Assembly: GCF_963378095.1 (NCBI RefSeq)
Contig: NZ_OY726397.1
Coordinates: forward strand, 1,240,001 to 1,304,000
DNA length: 64,000 nucleotides
Direction: 5' to 3'
Source of the DNA: Mycolicibacterium sp. MU0053
GTDB taxonomy: Bacteria > Actinomycetota > Actinomycetes > Mycobacteriales > Mycobacteriaceae
Shown here: in pieces, positions 1 to 10,600 of the stretch
Layout of the letters: every line of letters begins with the position of its first letter
Numbering within the stretch: the stretch's first letter is position 1
Program-made: the position numbers and the translations under genes
The notes under the pieces: generated by a model
Database searches by the model: none
What the model was told of the DNA's origin: nothing
What the model saw: the letters and a program-made list of their open reading frames with translations, nothing else

Positions 1-2907
1 CGAGTCGTACACCAGGAATTTTCCGCCGCTGGGGGTGCCGTCCTCGTTGGTGGCCAACAGTTGCAGCGGCGTGAACTCTTCGCCGGTCTTGCGGTCGATG
101 ATCACCGAATGCCGCTGGGTGAAGGTTCCGCGCCGGGTGTCCTGGCCGGACAGCCGGATCAACTTCCCTTCGGCCACCAACGATCCCAGCGCCAACAGCT
201 CGCCGAAGGCCCAGTCGATCTTGCCCTCGTAGGCCATCTCGCGACGCTTCTCCAGCACCGGCTTGACCCGCGGATGCACCGTGAAGTTCTCCGGGGTCGC
301 CAGGTGCGCATCGCCGATGCGGGCCAGCATCGACTTGTCGACCGCGGTCACCAGACCGCGCGCCAGTTCCTGCTCGGACTCCACCGACTCGCTGGGTTCG
401 ATCTCGTGCTTCTCCAACTCGCGCACCTCGTTGAAGACCCGCTCCAGCTGCCCCTGGTAGTCGCGCAGCGCGTCCTCGGCTTCCTTCATCGAGATGTCGC
501 CACGGCCGATCAGCGCCTCGGTGTAGGACTTGCGGACCCCGCGCTTGCGGTCGATGACGTCGTACATCGCCGGCTGCGTCATCGACGGGTCGTCGCCCTC
601 GTTGTGACCGCGGCGGCGGTAACACAGCATGTCGATCACGACGTCCTTCTTGAACTTCTGCCGGAAGTCCACCGCCAGCTTGGCGACCCAGACACAGGCC
701 TCCGGGTCGTCGCCGTTGACGTGGAAGATCGGTGCGCCGATCATCTTCGCGACGTCGGTGCAGTACTCGGAGGAGCGGGAGTCCTCGGGCGAGGTGGTGA
801 AGCCGACCTGGTTGTTGACGATCATGTGGATCGTGCCGCCGACCCGGTACCCGCGCAGCAGCGCCAGGTTCAGCGTCTCGGCCACCACACCCTGCCCGGC
901 GAATGCGGCGTCACCGTGCAGCATCAGCGGCACCACCGAGAAGCCGTCGTCGCCGTCGCCCTTGTCCAGTAGGTCCTGCTTGGCGCGCACCAAACCCTCG
1001 AGCACGGGGTCGACGGCTTCGAGGTGGCTCGGGTTGGCGGTCAGCGACACCTCGATGTCGTTGTCGCCGAACATCTGGATGTAGGTGCCCTCCGCGCCCA
1101 GGTGGTACTTGACGTCGCCGGAGCCATGCGCCTGCGACGGGTTGAGGTTGCCCTCGAACTCGGTGAAGATCTGCGCATACGGCTTACCCACGATGTTGGC
1201 GAGCACATTCAGCCGGCCGCGGTGCGGCATCCCGATGACCACCTCATTGAGGCTGTGTTCGGCACACTGGTCGATGGCCGCGTCCATCATCGGGATGATG
1301 GTTTCCGCGCCCTCCAGCGAGAATCGCTTCTGCCCAACGTATTTGGTCTGAAGGAAGGTCTCGAAGGCCTCGGCCGCGTTCAGTCGGCTCAGGATGTACT
1401 TCTGCTGGGCAACCGTGGGCTTCTCGTGCTTGACCTCGACGCGCTCCTGCAACCACTGCTGCTGCTCGGGTTCGAGAATGTGGGTGTACTCCACCCCGAT
1501 GTGGCGGCAGTAGGCGTCGCGCAGCACCGACAGGATGTCGCGCAGCTTCTTGTACTCGCTGCCGGCGAATCCGGCGACCTTGAACTCGCGGTCCAGGTCC
1601 CACAGCGTCAGCCCGTGGGTCAGGATGTCAAGGTCGGGGTGGCTGCGGAAGCGGGAGTTGTCCAACCGCAGCGGATCGATGTCGGCCATCAGGTGGCCGC
1701 GGTTGCGGTAGGCGGCGATCAACTCGATGACGCGCGCGTTCTTGTCGGTGACCGAGTCCGGGTTGTCGATGCGCCACCGAACCGGCTCATACGGAATGCC
1801 GAGTTCGAGGAAGATCTCGTCGTAGAACTCGTCGGCGAGCAGCAGTTCGTGGATGGTGCGCAGGAAGTCCCCGGACTCCGCGCCCTGAATGATGCGGTGG
1901 TCATAGGTGGACGTCAGCGTGATCAGCTTGCCGATGCCCAGGTCCGCGATGCGTTCCGCGCTGGCCCCCTGGAATTCGGCGGGGTACTCCATGGCTCCGA
2001 CGCCGACGATGGTGCCCTGTCCGGACATCAGCCGCGGCACCGAGTGCACCGTGCCGATGGTGCCCGGGTTGGTCAGCGAGATCGTGGTGCCCGCAAAGTC
2101 TTCGGCGGTCAACTTGCCGTCGCGTGCGCGCCGCACGATGTCCTCGTAGGCGGCGATGAACTGGCCGAATCGCATCGTCTCGCAGCCCTTGATGGCGGCG
2201 ACTACCAGCGTGCGCTTGCCGTCCTTGCCCTGCAGGTCGATCGCGAGACCCAGGTTGGTGTGCTCGGGGGTGACGACGTGGGGCTTTCCGTCGATCTCGG
2301 CGTAGTGCCGGTTCATGTTCGGGTAGCTCTTGATGGCCTGCACGACCGCGTAGCCCAACAGATGGGTGAAGCTGATCTTGCCGCCGCGGGTCCGCGTGAG
2401 GTGGTTGTTGGCGACGATGCGGTTGTCGATCATCACCTTGGCCGGAATGGCCCGCACACTGGTCGCGGTCGGCACCTCCAGCGAGGTGTTCATGTTGCGG
2501 ACGACGGCGGCGGCCGCCCCGCGCAGCTGCTGGGTGTCCTCGGGCGGCGCGGCCTTGGCGGCCGGCTTCTCGGCGGGCTTCTTGGCCGGTTTCGCCGGCT
2601 CGGCGGGCTTGGCGGGGGCCGACTCTTTGACGGGGGCCTTGTTGGTGCTCGGCGCCTTGGTCGGTGCGTCGTTGACGGGCTTCTTGGCCGGCGGGGCGGG
2701 CGCCGGCTCGGGCGGTGCGGTCGGGGCGGCGGACGTCGATCTACCGTTGTCGGCCGACGCGGTGTCGGCCTTGACCGGTTCCGGGTTGTAGTCGACGAGG
2801 AACTCGTGCCAACTGGGATCGACCGAGGACGGATCGTCCCGGAACTTGCGGTACATCTCCTCGACCAACCATTCATTCTGGCCGAATGGTGAACTTGCAC
2901 TGCTCAC
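1..2907 (-). CDS. kgd: Multifunctional 2-oxoglutarate metabolism enzyme Kgd/SucA (3' end outside window)
   Basis: Thiamine-diphosphate 2-oxoglutarate decarboxylase / E1o with a fused acyltransferase domain, acting in the TCA cycle (Rv1248c type). 969 codons are visible; the M. smegmatis enzyme is about 1227 residues, so the C-terminus is missing off the left edge. The reverse strand starts GTG (2907-2905) with residues [18 protein letters not shown], the typical Kgd N-terminus. A Pro/Ala/Lys-rich linker covers roughly residues 45-140. The E2-type acyltransferase motif [14 protein letters not shown] is near residue 338, and the thiamine-diphosphate segment [15 protein letters not shown] near residue 664. 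A GAGGCGAG ribosome-binding site lies about 10 nt upstream. In M. tuberculosis the unphosphorylated FHA protein GarA inhibits this enzyme. The identification is very secure. Confidence 0.97.
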   Translation of the reverse strand, partial: MSSASSPFGQNEWLVEEMYRKFRDDPSSVDPSWHEFLVDYNPEPVKADTASADNGRSTSAAPTAPPEPAPAPPAKKPVNDAPTKAPSTNKAPVKESAPAKPAEPAKPAKKPAEKPAAKAAPPEDTQQLRGAAAAVVRNMNTSLEVPTATSVRAIPAKVMIDNRIVANNHLTRTRGGKISFTHLLGYAVVQAIKSYPNMNRHYAEIDGKPHVVTPEHTNLGLAIDLQGKDGKRTLVVAAIKGCETMRFGQFIAAYEDIVRRARDGKLTAEDFAGTTISLTNPGTIGTVHSVPRLMSGQGTIVGVGAMEYPAEFQGASAERIADLGIGKLITLTSTYDHRIIQGAESGDFLRTIHELLLADEFYDEIFLELGIPYEPVRWRIDNPDSVTDKNARVIELIAAYRNRGHLMADIDPLRLDNSRFRSHPDLDILTHGLTLWDLDREFKVAGFAGSEYKKLRDILSVLRDAYCRHIGVEYTHILEPEQQQWLQERVEVKHEKPTVAQQKYILSRLNAAEAFETFLQTKYVGQKRFSLEGAETIIPMMDAAIDQCAEHSLNEVVIGMPHRGRLNVLANIVGKPYAQIFTEFEGNLNPSQAHGSGDVKYHLGAEGTYIQMFGDNDIEVSLTANPSHLEAVDPVLEGLVRAKQDLLDKGDGDDGFSVVPLMLHGDAAFAGQGVVAETLNLALLRGYRVGGTIHMIVNNQVGFTTSPEDSRSSEYCTDVAKMIGAPIFHVNGDDPEACVWVAKLAVDFRQKFKKDVVIDMLCYRRRGHNEGDDPSMTQPAMYDVIDRKRGVRKSYTEALIGRGDISMKEAEDALRDYQGQLERVFNEVRELEKHEIEPSESVESEQELARGLVTAVDKSMLARIGDAHLATPENFTVHPRVKPVLEKRREMAYEGKIDWAFGELLALGSLVAEGKLIRLSGQDTRRGTFTQRHSVIIDRKTGEEFTPLQLLATNEDGTPSGGKFLVYDS

Positions 2908-3115
2908 AGCGGCTGCTCGCCTCAATTCGTCTCGTATAACCAGTTACTTGCGCCGGCGGGCCCCGCCCGATGCCTGCCGTCGTGTTCGCGTCACATGCCG
3001 GAAGGGGCCGGAGATGTTTCGCCGCAACAAGGCTAGCCCCTGTGTCGTGTGCCAGGCCATGTAAGCAGGGCAAACTCCACGAATTGTCACAGCTTCGCGA
3101 TCTGGGGCCACCCGT

Positions 3116-3901
3116 TCAGGAGCCAATGGCGTCGGTGGCGGGTTCCTCGGTGCCGGCCTCCAGCGGCGGCAGCACCCGCAGCGCACCCGGCCACCGCGCG
3201 GGCGCGGGGCCGAACGCCTGGCGCGCGTTGCCGACGATCCGCTTGCCCATCAGACGATTGCCGACGGCCCCGACCCCGGCCCCGATGCCGACCGGAAGCA
3301 GCTTGCCGAACATCAGCGCACCGCGCTTGATGGCGAACTTCTTGACGAAATACTTCATCAGCTTGGTGTTGACCTGCGACAGCGCGGGCAGCGGCACCGT
3401 GGCCGCGCCCTCGCTGAGCCAGGCGCCGCTGGTCCGGCCCGGCCCCAGCAGGCGGGCCACGGCATTCTTGCCGTCGTCGCCGGCCAGGGCGCCGAGCACC
3501 AGGGTGCGGCGCCGTTCCTTGTCTTCGGCCGAAACCCCGTGCACCTCGGCGACCGCGAGGATGAACACCGCGGTGGTCTCCAGGAACACCGCGGTTTCGC
3601 CGGCGATCAGCGACAACGCCAGCACGGTGCCGACGCCGGGCACCAGCGCGGCAGATCCGACGGCCGCGCCGCTGCCCATCACCGCGGCCAGATAGTGCTT
3701 CTCGAGCCGCTCGATGATCTCTTCCGGCGTGGCTTCGGGTGACTTGTCGCGCAGCCGCTGGACGTATGCGCGGATGGCGGGGGCCTGCAGTCGCGAGCCC
3801 GTTTCGATCACCCGGGACAGCACATGGGCCGCGGCGCCGGGTTCCTCCGGTTCGGTCGTGGCGGGCAGGTTGTCCGGGTTGGTCTTCTTACGGGCGAACA
3901 T
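3116..3901 (-). CDS. Rv1249c-like small membrane protein
   Basis: 261 aa, close in length to M. tuberculosis Rv1249c and in the same position next to kgd. The N-terminal ~75 residues are charged and helical. A Gly/Ala/Val-rich hydrophobic stretch follows (about residues 80-105, GSGAAVGSAALVPGVGTVL) and then further apolar segments (TTAVFILAVAEV). The C-terminus is basic. A strong AGGAGG ribosome-binding site precedes the ATG. The function is unknown. It is separated from kgd by 208 bp and diverges from the downstream MFS gene. The membrane assignment comes from hydrophobicity only. Confidence 0.85.
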   Translation of the reverse strand: MFARKKTNPDNLPATTEPEEPGAAAHVLSRVIETGSRLQAPAIRAYVQRLRDKSPEATPEEIIERLEKHYLAAVMGSGAAVGSAALVPGVGTVLALSLIAGETAVFLETTAVFILAVAEVHGVSAEDKERRRTLVLGALAGDDGKNAVARLLGPGRTSGAWLSEGAATVPLPALSQVNTKLMKYFVKKFAIKRGALMFGKLLPVGIGAGVGAVGNRLMGKRIVGNARQAFGPAPARWPGALRVLPPLEAGTEEPATDAIGS

Positions 3902-3966
3902 AGGTTGCCTCCTGGGGACTTGCCTGGTTTCAGGCTAGCCGCTGGTACGTACTGTGTAACGAATGT

Positions 3967-3978
3967 CGGTCCGGACCG
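3967..3978. promoter_or_regulatory. 12-bp perfect palindrome between divergent genes
   Basis: CGGTCCGGACCG is self-complementary and lies in the 153-bp gap between the Rv1249c-like gene and the MFS gene. It may be an operator, but GC-rich palindromes of this size can arise by chance. Confidence 0.3.
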
Positions 3979-4054
3979 GGTGCCCGGTAGTGATAACAGT
4001 CACCGTGTGGTGCCGCGGGAAGAAAACCGCCTCCGGCGAGTGCTACTGACAGTC

Positions 4055-5290
4055 ATGGTGGTTACCCCCGTTCGGCCGAGTCGGCTCCGGATAATCCTTG
4101 TTCTCGGTGCATTGGTGGCCCTGGGTCCGCTGACCATCGACATGTACCTGCCCGCGCTGCCGCGCATCGCCGACGATCTCGGCGTCACCTCCTCGGTGGT
4201 CCAACTGACCTTGACCGGCACGTTGATCGGCCTGGCGCTGGGGCAGCTGGTCGTGGGTCCGTTGTCGGATTCGCTGGGCCGGCGCCGCCCGCTGCTGGTC
4301 GGGGTGTCGTTGCACATGGCGGCGTCGTTGCTGTGCATGTTCGCGCCGAACATCACCGCGCTGGGAGTGGCCCGCGGACTGCAGGGCATGGGCGCGGCCG
4401 CGACCGCGGTGGTTGCGATCGCGGTCGTCGGCGATCTGTTCTCCGGTTCCACCGCAGCCGCCGTCATATCGCGGCTGATGCTGGTCCTGGGGGTGGCGCC
4501 GGTGCTGGCGCCGTCGCTGGGTGCGGTTGTCCTGCTCGAAGCGTCGTGGCGGTGGATCTTCGGTGCGTTGGTGCTCATCGCCGGGGCGCTGCTGATCATG
4601 GCGGCCACCGCGTTACCGGAGACGTTGCCCGCCGAGCATCGCCGACCCCTGCGGATCCGGAGCATCGCGGCCACCTATGGCCAACTGCTGCGCGACGCGC
4701 GCTTCATGGCATTGGTGCTGGTGGGGGCGATGGCGATGGCGGGCCTGTTCGCCTACATCGCCGGCGCCGCGTTCGTGCTGCAAGGGCACTACGGCTTGAA
4801 CCAGCAGGTGTTCGCGGTGGTCTTCGGCGCCGGGGCGGTCGCGTTGATCGGTGCGACCCAGATGAATGTGGTGCTGCTCGACCGGTTCACCCCGCAACGG
4901 ATCGTCGTCGCCGCCTTGGTGGTCGCGACGGTCGCCGGGGTGGTGTTCACGGCGGTCACCGTCACGCAGTTCGGCGGCATCGTCGGATTCCTGCTCCCGG
5001 CCTGGACCGTGTTGGCCGCGATGGGCTTCGTCTTGCCCAACGCGCCCGCCTTGGCGCTGTCCCGGCACCCGGAGGCGTCGGGGACCGCCGCGGCACTGCT
5101 CGGTGCCGCGCAGTTCGGGTTGGGCGCGGTGGTGGCCCCGGCGGTGGGGATGCTGGGCAACGACGAGCGCGCGCTGGCGTTGGTGATGACCGTCGGTGCG
5201 GCCCTCGCGCTGATCCTGATGTCGGTGGTCCGTCCCCAGCCGGTGCAGGTGCCCGACGCCGTGGTCGACGCGATCCCCGAACGCGCCTGA
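4055..5290 (+). CDS. MFS multidrug efflux transporter, Bcr/CflA family
   Basis: 411 aa with about 12 hydrophobic segments. The first helix carries the DHA1/Bcr-type motif LTIDMYLPALPRIA, and the cytoplasmic loop motif A (GPLSDSLGRRRPLL) lies between TM2 and TM3. The family exports drugs such as bicyclomycin or sulfonamides by proton antiport; the substrate here is unknown. The ATG at 4055 was chosen because TM1 follows shortly after. In-frame GTGs at 4007, 4010 and 4040 could extend the protein by up to 16 residues, and none of these starts has a clear ribosome-binding site. The next gene downstream is a second MFS exporter in the same direction. Confidence 0.88.
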   Translation: MVVTPVRPSRLRIILVLGALVALGPLTIDMYLPALPRIADDLGVTSSVVQLTLTGTLIGLALGQLVVGPLSDSLGRRRPLLVGVSLHMAASLLCMFAPNITALGVARGLQGMGAAATAVVAIAVVGDLFSGSTAAAVISRLMLVLGVAPVLAPSLGAVVLLEASWRWIFGALVLIAGALLIMAATALPETLPAEHRRPLRIRSIAATYGQLLRDARFMALVLVGAMAMAGLFAYIAGAAFVLQGHYGLNQQVFAVVFGAGAVALIGATQMNVVLLDRFTPQRIVVAALVVATVAGVVFTAVTVTQFGGIVGFLLPAWTVLAAMGFVLPNAPALALSRHPEASGTAAALLGAAQFGLGAVVAPAVGMLGNDERALALVMTVGAALALILMSVVRPQPVQVPDAVVDAIPERA

Positions 5291-5292
5291 AA

Positions 5293-5311
5293 CCCCGCAC
5301 CGGTTGTGGGG
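5293..5311 (+). terminator. Possible hairpin after the Bcr-type exporter
   Basis: CCCCGCA and TGTGGGG (one G-U pair) flank a 5-nt loop just after the stop codon. There is no U-run, as is common in mycobacteria. The rest of the 205-bp gap holds no recognisable gene. Confidence 0.35.
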
Positions 5312-5495
5312 CGCGGGCCCGGTCCGTATCGTCCGGTCCGATCGGCGCGGGGTGGGTCCGTTGTGAATGACCTACCATGCGTGGAGCCAGAAACATCCCC
5401 CGATGTCCCCGACCGCGTTGGAAACCCGCTGGCCAGAAGGTCAAGCGCGCGGTAGCGCGGCGGTGCGCGGATAACGGAAACGTGAGGTGACGTGT

Positions 5496-7574
5496 GTGAC
5501 GCCTCAGCTGAAGACGGTCGTCGACACGGTGCGCGGCCCGTGGAGTGCGCTGTGGGCGATGATGATCGGCTTCTTCATGATCCTCGTCGACTCGACGATC
5601 GTGGCCGTGGCCAATCCGACCATGATGGAGCAGCTGCAAACCGACTACGACGGGGTCATCTGGGTCACCAGCGCCTACCTGCTGGCGTACGCCGTACCGC
5701 TGCTGGTGGCGGGCCGGCTCGGCGATCAGTTCGGGCCGAAGAAGCTCTATCTGCTGGGCCTGTTCATCTTCACCGTGGCGTCGCTGTGGTGCGGATTGTC
5801 GGGGTCGATCGAGATGCTGATCGCGGCCCGCGTCGTGCAGGGCCTGGGCGCGGCACTGCTGACCCCGCAGACGCTGTCGATGATCACCCGGATCTTCCCG
5901 TCCGAGCGTCGGGGCGTGGCGATGGGTGTCTGGGGCGCGACGGCCGGGCTGGCCACTCTGACGGGTCCGCTCGTCGGGGGCGTGTTGTTGGACCAGCTGG
6001 GCTGGGAATGGATCTTCTTCGTCAACGTGCCGATCGGGGTCCTCGGGCTGGCCTTGGCGGTCTGGCTGATCCCGGCGCAGCCGACCAACAAGCATCGCTT
6101 CGACCTGCTCGGGGTGGCGTTGTCGGGCATCGCGATGTTCCTGGTGGTCTTCGGTCTGCAGGAGGGCGAATCGCACCGCTGGGCGGGGTGGATCTGGGCG
6201 ATGATCCTCGCCGGGATCCTGTTGTTCGGCGGGTTCGTCTACTGGCAGGCCGTCAACAAGGATCAGCCGTTGATCCCGCTGCGCATCTTCGCCGACCGGC
6301 ACTTCACCCTGTCCAGTCTCGGTGTCGCGATCATCGGCTTCGCGGTCACCGCGATGGTGGTGCCGGTGATGTTCTACGCCCAGCTGGTGTGCGGTCTGAC
6401 GCCGACGCGGTCAGCGCTGCTGATGGCCCCGATGGCCGTGGTGTCGGGGGTGTTGGCACCGCTGGTGGGCCGCCTTGTGGACCGCTCCCATCCGATGCCG
6501 ATCATCGGCTTCGGGTTCTCGGTGCTGGCGATCGGGATGACCTGGCTGTCGGTGGAGATGACGCCGACTACGGCGGTCTGGCGGTTGGTCCTGCCCTTCA
6601 TCGCGATGGGCGTCGGGATGGCGTTCATCTGGTCGCCGCTGGCCGCCACCGCTACCCGAAATCTGGCACCGCAGTTGGCCGGTGCCGGATCCGGGGTCTA
6701 CAACGCGACCCGGCAGGTCGGGTCGGTGCTGGGCAGCGCCGGGGTGGCCGCGTTCATGACCTCGCGCATCGGTGCGGAGCTACCGGACGGGGCGGCGCAG
6801 CGGCCGCCGATCGAGGGTGCGGTCATGGAGTTGCCCGAATTCCTGCACGCGCCGTTCGCCGCGGCGCTGAGCCAGTCCATGTTGTTGCCGGCGTTCGTGT
6901 CGCTGTTCGGAGTCGTGGCCGCGATCTTCCTGGCCGACATGGTGCGCACCGCGAGCGCGCCGGTGGTCCGTCGGCCGGCGTCCGAGGAGCGCACCGAGGT
7001 GCTGCCGGTGGTCTCCGAGCAGTCCGACGCGTACTGGCGTGCTCCGCAATCCGAGGACGACGGGTTCCATGACGGCTTCGACGAGGAGTTCGATGACGGC
7101 ATCGACGAGGACGACGACTACGTCGAGTTCACCGTGGACCGGCCGGCGCTTCGATTCGCCGCGCCACCGGAGTTCGATGCCGGGTTCGACGAGAACGATC
7201 ACCCGGCCGACGACAGCGACACCGCGCCGCTGCCGGCCCAGGTCGCGGACACCCGATCCGCGCCCCCAGAGCCAGAACCAATCGGGTTCGCCCACAACGG
7301 CTTCCACACCGACGACGACATGCTGCAACCGCTGCCGCGGCCCGCGGGGAGCGAACCGCGACGCGGCACGCTGCACCACCACGTAGACACCTTTCAACAG
7401 CTCGCCGAGCGTATCGACAACCTGTCGGAGGACTTCGCCGATCTGTTCGAGGACAGCGGGGGCACGTGGTCGGCGTTCGAGGTGCCCGAGGACCGCCCGC
7501 CGCGACACCGGCCGCGGCACTACCGGGAGGACCCCGACGACGGGGAGAGCTACGGCCGGCACTCCCGGCCGTGA
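5496..7574 (+). CDS. MFS efflux transporter (DHA2/EmrB type, Rv1250-like) with long acidic C-terminal tail
   Basis: 692 aa. Residues ~15-490 form a 14-TM-type transporter with DHA2 motifs: a TM1 segment around [15 protein letters not shown], motif A around [15 protein letters not shown], and motif C around [18 protein letters not shown]. The remaining ~200 residues are hydrophilic, very rich in Asp/Glu, and end in an Arg/His-rich segment. M. tuberculosis Rv1250 occupies this position but is about 579 aa, so the tail is longer here. The GTG at 5496 was preferred because GAGGTGA lies 5 nt upstream; a GTG at 5487 is also in frame. Export of a drug or metabolite is inferred from the family. Confidence 0.9.
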   Translation: MTPQLKTVVDTVRGPWSALWAMMIGFFMILVDSTIVAVANPTMMEQLQTDYDGVIWVTSAYLLAYAVPLLVAGRLGDQFGPKKLYLLGLFIFTVASLWCGLSGSIEMLIAARVVQGLGAALLTPQTLSMITRIFPSERRGVAMGVWGATAGLATLTGPLVGGVLLDQLGWEWIFFVNVPIGVLGLALAVWLIPAQPTNKHRFDLLGVALSGIAMFLVVFGLQEGESHRWAGWIWAMILAGILLFGGFVYWQAVNKDQPLIPLRIFADRHFTLSSLGVAIIGFAVTAMVVPVMFYAQLVCGLTPTRSALLMAPMAVVSGVLAPLVGRLVDRSHPMPIIGFGFSVLAIGMTWLSVEMTPTTAVWRLVLPFIAMGVGMAFIWSPLAATATRNLAPQLAGAGSGVYNATRQVGSVLGSAGVAAFMTSRIGAELPDGAAQRPPIEGAVMELPEFLHAPFAAALSQSMLLPAFVSLFGVVAAIFLADMVRTASAPVVRRPASEERTEVLPVVSEQSDAYWRAPQSEDDGFHDGFDEEFDDGIDEDDDYVEFTVDRPALRFAAPPEFDAGFDENDHPADDSDTAPLPAQVADTRSAPPEPEPIGFAHNGFHTDDDMLQPLPRPAGSEPRRGTLHHHVDTFQQLAERIDNLSEDFADLFEDSGGTWSAFEVPEDRPPRHRPRHYREDPDDGESYGRHSRP

Positions 7575-7581
7575 CGCGGGC

Positions 7582-7686
7582 TCAGGCGGCCGTGGCGCCC
7601 AGCGCGCTCAGCAGCGCCTCCCGGTGCGCCACGAATTGCGGATCGTGGTGATTGCGAGCAGAGCGGATCGGCCCGTGGGAGATCAA
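7582..7686 (-). CDS. Possible 34-aa small protein, or displaced C-terminus of the upstream helicase
   Basis: A TTG codon (7686-7684) overlaps the TGA stop of the nuclease-helicase gene (7685-7683) as TTGA, and the new frame runs 34 codons to TGA. The product begins ISHGPIRSARNHHDPQFVAH and ends in Ala-Leu-rich residues. Most codons end in G or C, as in real genes here. It is either a translationally coupled microprotein or the natural C-terminus of the helicase separated by a frameshift. I do not recognise the sequence. Confidence 0.35.
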   Translation of the reverse strand: MISHGPIRSARNHHDPQFVAHREALLSALGATAA

Positions 7687-10600
7687 CCCGCCGTTCCGGG
7701 CGACAGTGCCAGGAACGCGCCGAGGTCGATCAGGCCCTGCGGCGTGCCCGGCAGGTAGTCGGTCAGCGCCGGCGAGCGCACCACGACGGCCAGGTACTGG
7801 GCGCGGCTGATCGCCACGTTGAGCCGGTTTCGGTTGAGCAGGAACGACATTCCGCGGGGCACGTCGGCGATGGCCGAGGCCGCCATCGACACGAACACCA
7901 CCGGGGCCTGCCGGCCCTGCAGCTTGTCGACCGTGCCCACCAGCACATCGCCGAGGTGCGCGTCCTCCAGGTGGGCGCGCAGGGTGAGCACCTGGGCGTT
8001 GTAGGCCGCCACCACCAGGACGTCGGTGGCCGCCAGCGGTCGGGTGCCGTGCTCGTCGGTCCACTTCGCGCCGAGCAGATCGCCGATGGCCGCGGTGATC
8101 GCGACCGCCTCCTGCACGCTGCAGGTGGCATTGTCGCGATGCTCGACCAGCAGCGTGCGCACCCCCGGCGCATGACCCTCGAGGACGCGTTCGGCGGTCT
8201 TGGGGTGCGGCAACAGTCGATTGTCGTACGACAGCGCCGAGACCACGGAGCAGACGTCGGGGTGCATCCGGTGCGTGCATTCCAGGAAGTAGCCGAGCGC
8301 GGCCGGCAGCACGTCGTGACCGTCGGTCAACCAGCCGAGCGCCGAGTGATCGACCGGTTCGGGATGGTTGCCGGTCGAGACCTGGCCGAGCTGTTGCGGG
8401 TCGCCGAGCAGCAGCATGTTGCGCGCGGCGCGGGCCACCGCGATGGTGTTGCCCAGCGAGAACTGACCGGCCTCGTCGACGGCCAGCAAATCGAGGCAGT
8501 CGGTCGCGATCCGATTGTCGTTGGCGAAATCCCATGCGGTGCCGCCGATCACGCAGCCACGGTCGGTGTCCAGGAAGTCGGCATATCCGGAGTCGGGGAT
8601 GGTGGTGAACCGTCCGCTGAGACCGTCGCGGCCGGCCTTCTTGGCCACTTGGGTCGCGTCGACGCCGGCGGCGACGACCTCGTCGAGCAGGTGACCCACC
8701 ACGGCGTGTGACTGCGCGACGACACCGATCTTCCAGCGGTGGTTGTTGACCAGCGTGGCGATCACTCGCGCGGCGGTGAACGTCTTGCCGGTACCGGGCG
8801 GTCCGTGCACGGCGAGGTAGGACCGGTCGAGGTCCAGAACCGCGGCGGTGATGGAGTCGACGTCGCCGTCGCGGCGGGGCAACTGCGCCGCCCCGCTCAG
8901 GGTGGTCGGTGGTCGCCGGCACAGCACGTCGACGACGGCGCAGCGGGGGAGTGCGGGCGGGTCCGCCGAGAGCGTCGCCGCGGCCTCGGTCGCCAGCGCT
9001 GCGATGGACTCCTCGATCTTGCCGGTGCGGATCGGCCTGGCCGGGGTCAGTGCCATCGGCAGGTGGTCATGCGGGCCGGACTCGGGTTGCAGTTCGCAGA
9101 TCCGCACCTCCACCGGGACGCCGTCGACGTCGGTGACGTCGAGGACCTCGGCGTTCCAGGACGCGCGCCGGTCGGGGTGCTCGTCGTCGAGTCCGGCGGG
9201 TGCGGGCCGGTCGTAGAGGATCTGCGGTCGGCCGTCGAGTTGGCCGCCCTGCAGTACGCCGGTGAGCCGCAGGTGGCGGCGGGGTTTGCGGGCCCGGGGC
9301 GGCAGGTGCCAGTCCTCGACCACCTCGGCCTCCTCGATGAGGAAGACCCCAGTGGTGTCCCATTCGTCGACCGGATGGCTGAGCCGGTGAAAGTGCGCCC
9401 ACCAGTAGGGTTTTCGCTCCCGCTGGTAGTAACCCCGGGCCGACTCGAGCAGCGCCGCGGCGCTCTGTTCGAAAGTGCGCGGGCTGCTGAACCCGTCGCC
9501 CGCGAAGCCCAGCAGAACCTCGGCGACGTCATCGAGTGGCGGGACGGGTTCACCGCCTTCGCCCGGGCGGGTCAGGTGGGTGACGCCGGACTCGAAGGCG
9601 CGCAGCAGCAGCCAGTCCCGCAGCCGCCGGGTGGACCGGCAGTCGTAGAGGTTGTAGTCGGTGATCTCCTTGAGGACCGCCTCGGCCTCCTGCTTGCGGC
9701 CCGCGTCCAGCAGGCTGCGGTAGTGCTCGTACTGCGTGATCGAGGATGCGGCCGTGGTGACCTCGCCGGTGCGCAACTCCGAGCCCATGTACAGCGGTTC
9801 GAGCGCCTTGAGCGAATACGATCCGGTGCCGATGCACAGACCGTTGCGCACGATCGGGTACAGGTCCACCAGCACCTCGGCGCGCAGCAGGTCGTCGACC
9901 TCGTCCTCGCCGACCCCGTAGCGGGCGGCCAGGTGCAGCAACGTGGTCCGCTCATAGGCGGCGTAGTGGTAGATGTGCATGCCCGGATACCGGTGGCGGC
10001 GTTTGCGGACCATGGCCAGGAAGTCCAGGAACGCCTTGCGCTCGCTGGCCCGGTCCTCGGCCCACAGCGGCCGGAACCGGTCCCGCTCGTCGAGGACGCC
10101 CCACATGTATTCCAGACCCCAGGTCTGGCCGTCCTCGGTCCACAGCGGATCGCCCTCGAAGTCGAAGAACAGGTCCCCGGGGTTGGGGGCGGGCAGCGCG
10201 CCCAGCGCGTCGGCGTCGGCGATCTCGTAGGGCGGCACCCCGGTGCGCCGCCCCTCGACCTGCAGCCGGGCCTGCCGGCGCAGCGTCGCCACCGTGGACG
10301 CCGCGATCCCGTCGACGGCTCCCGCGGACTCGGCCAGCGCGGTGACGCTGTCGATGCCGGCCTGCAGCAGCGTGGCGCGCTGGGTCAGCCGCATGCCCGC
10401 CACCAGCAGCACGTCGTCGTCCTCGACGAGGTGGGGTGCGCACGCCTCGCAGCGCATGCAGGCCGCGACCGTCTCATCGCGCCAGGACACCGGCGCGTCG
10501 GTGGCCAGGTGGGTGTCGAGCAGTTCCTGCAGGCGCGCGCGCTGCCTGCGGTACACCGGGATGAGGTCGGCCAGCGGGTACTCCACCACCTGTCCGTTGC

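Noticed and set aside
1024..2892. 622-codon forward reading frame opposite kgd
   Set aside because: Antisense shadow of the high-GC3 kgd gene; the reverse strand encodes a clear, conserved enzyme.
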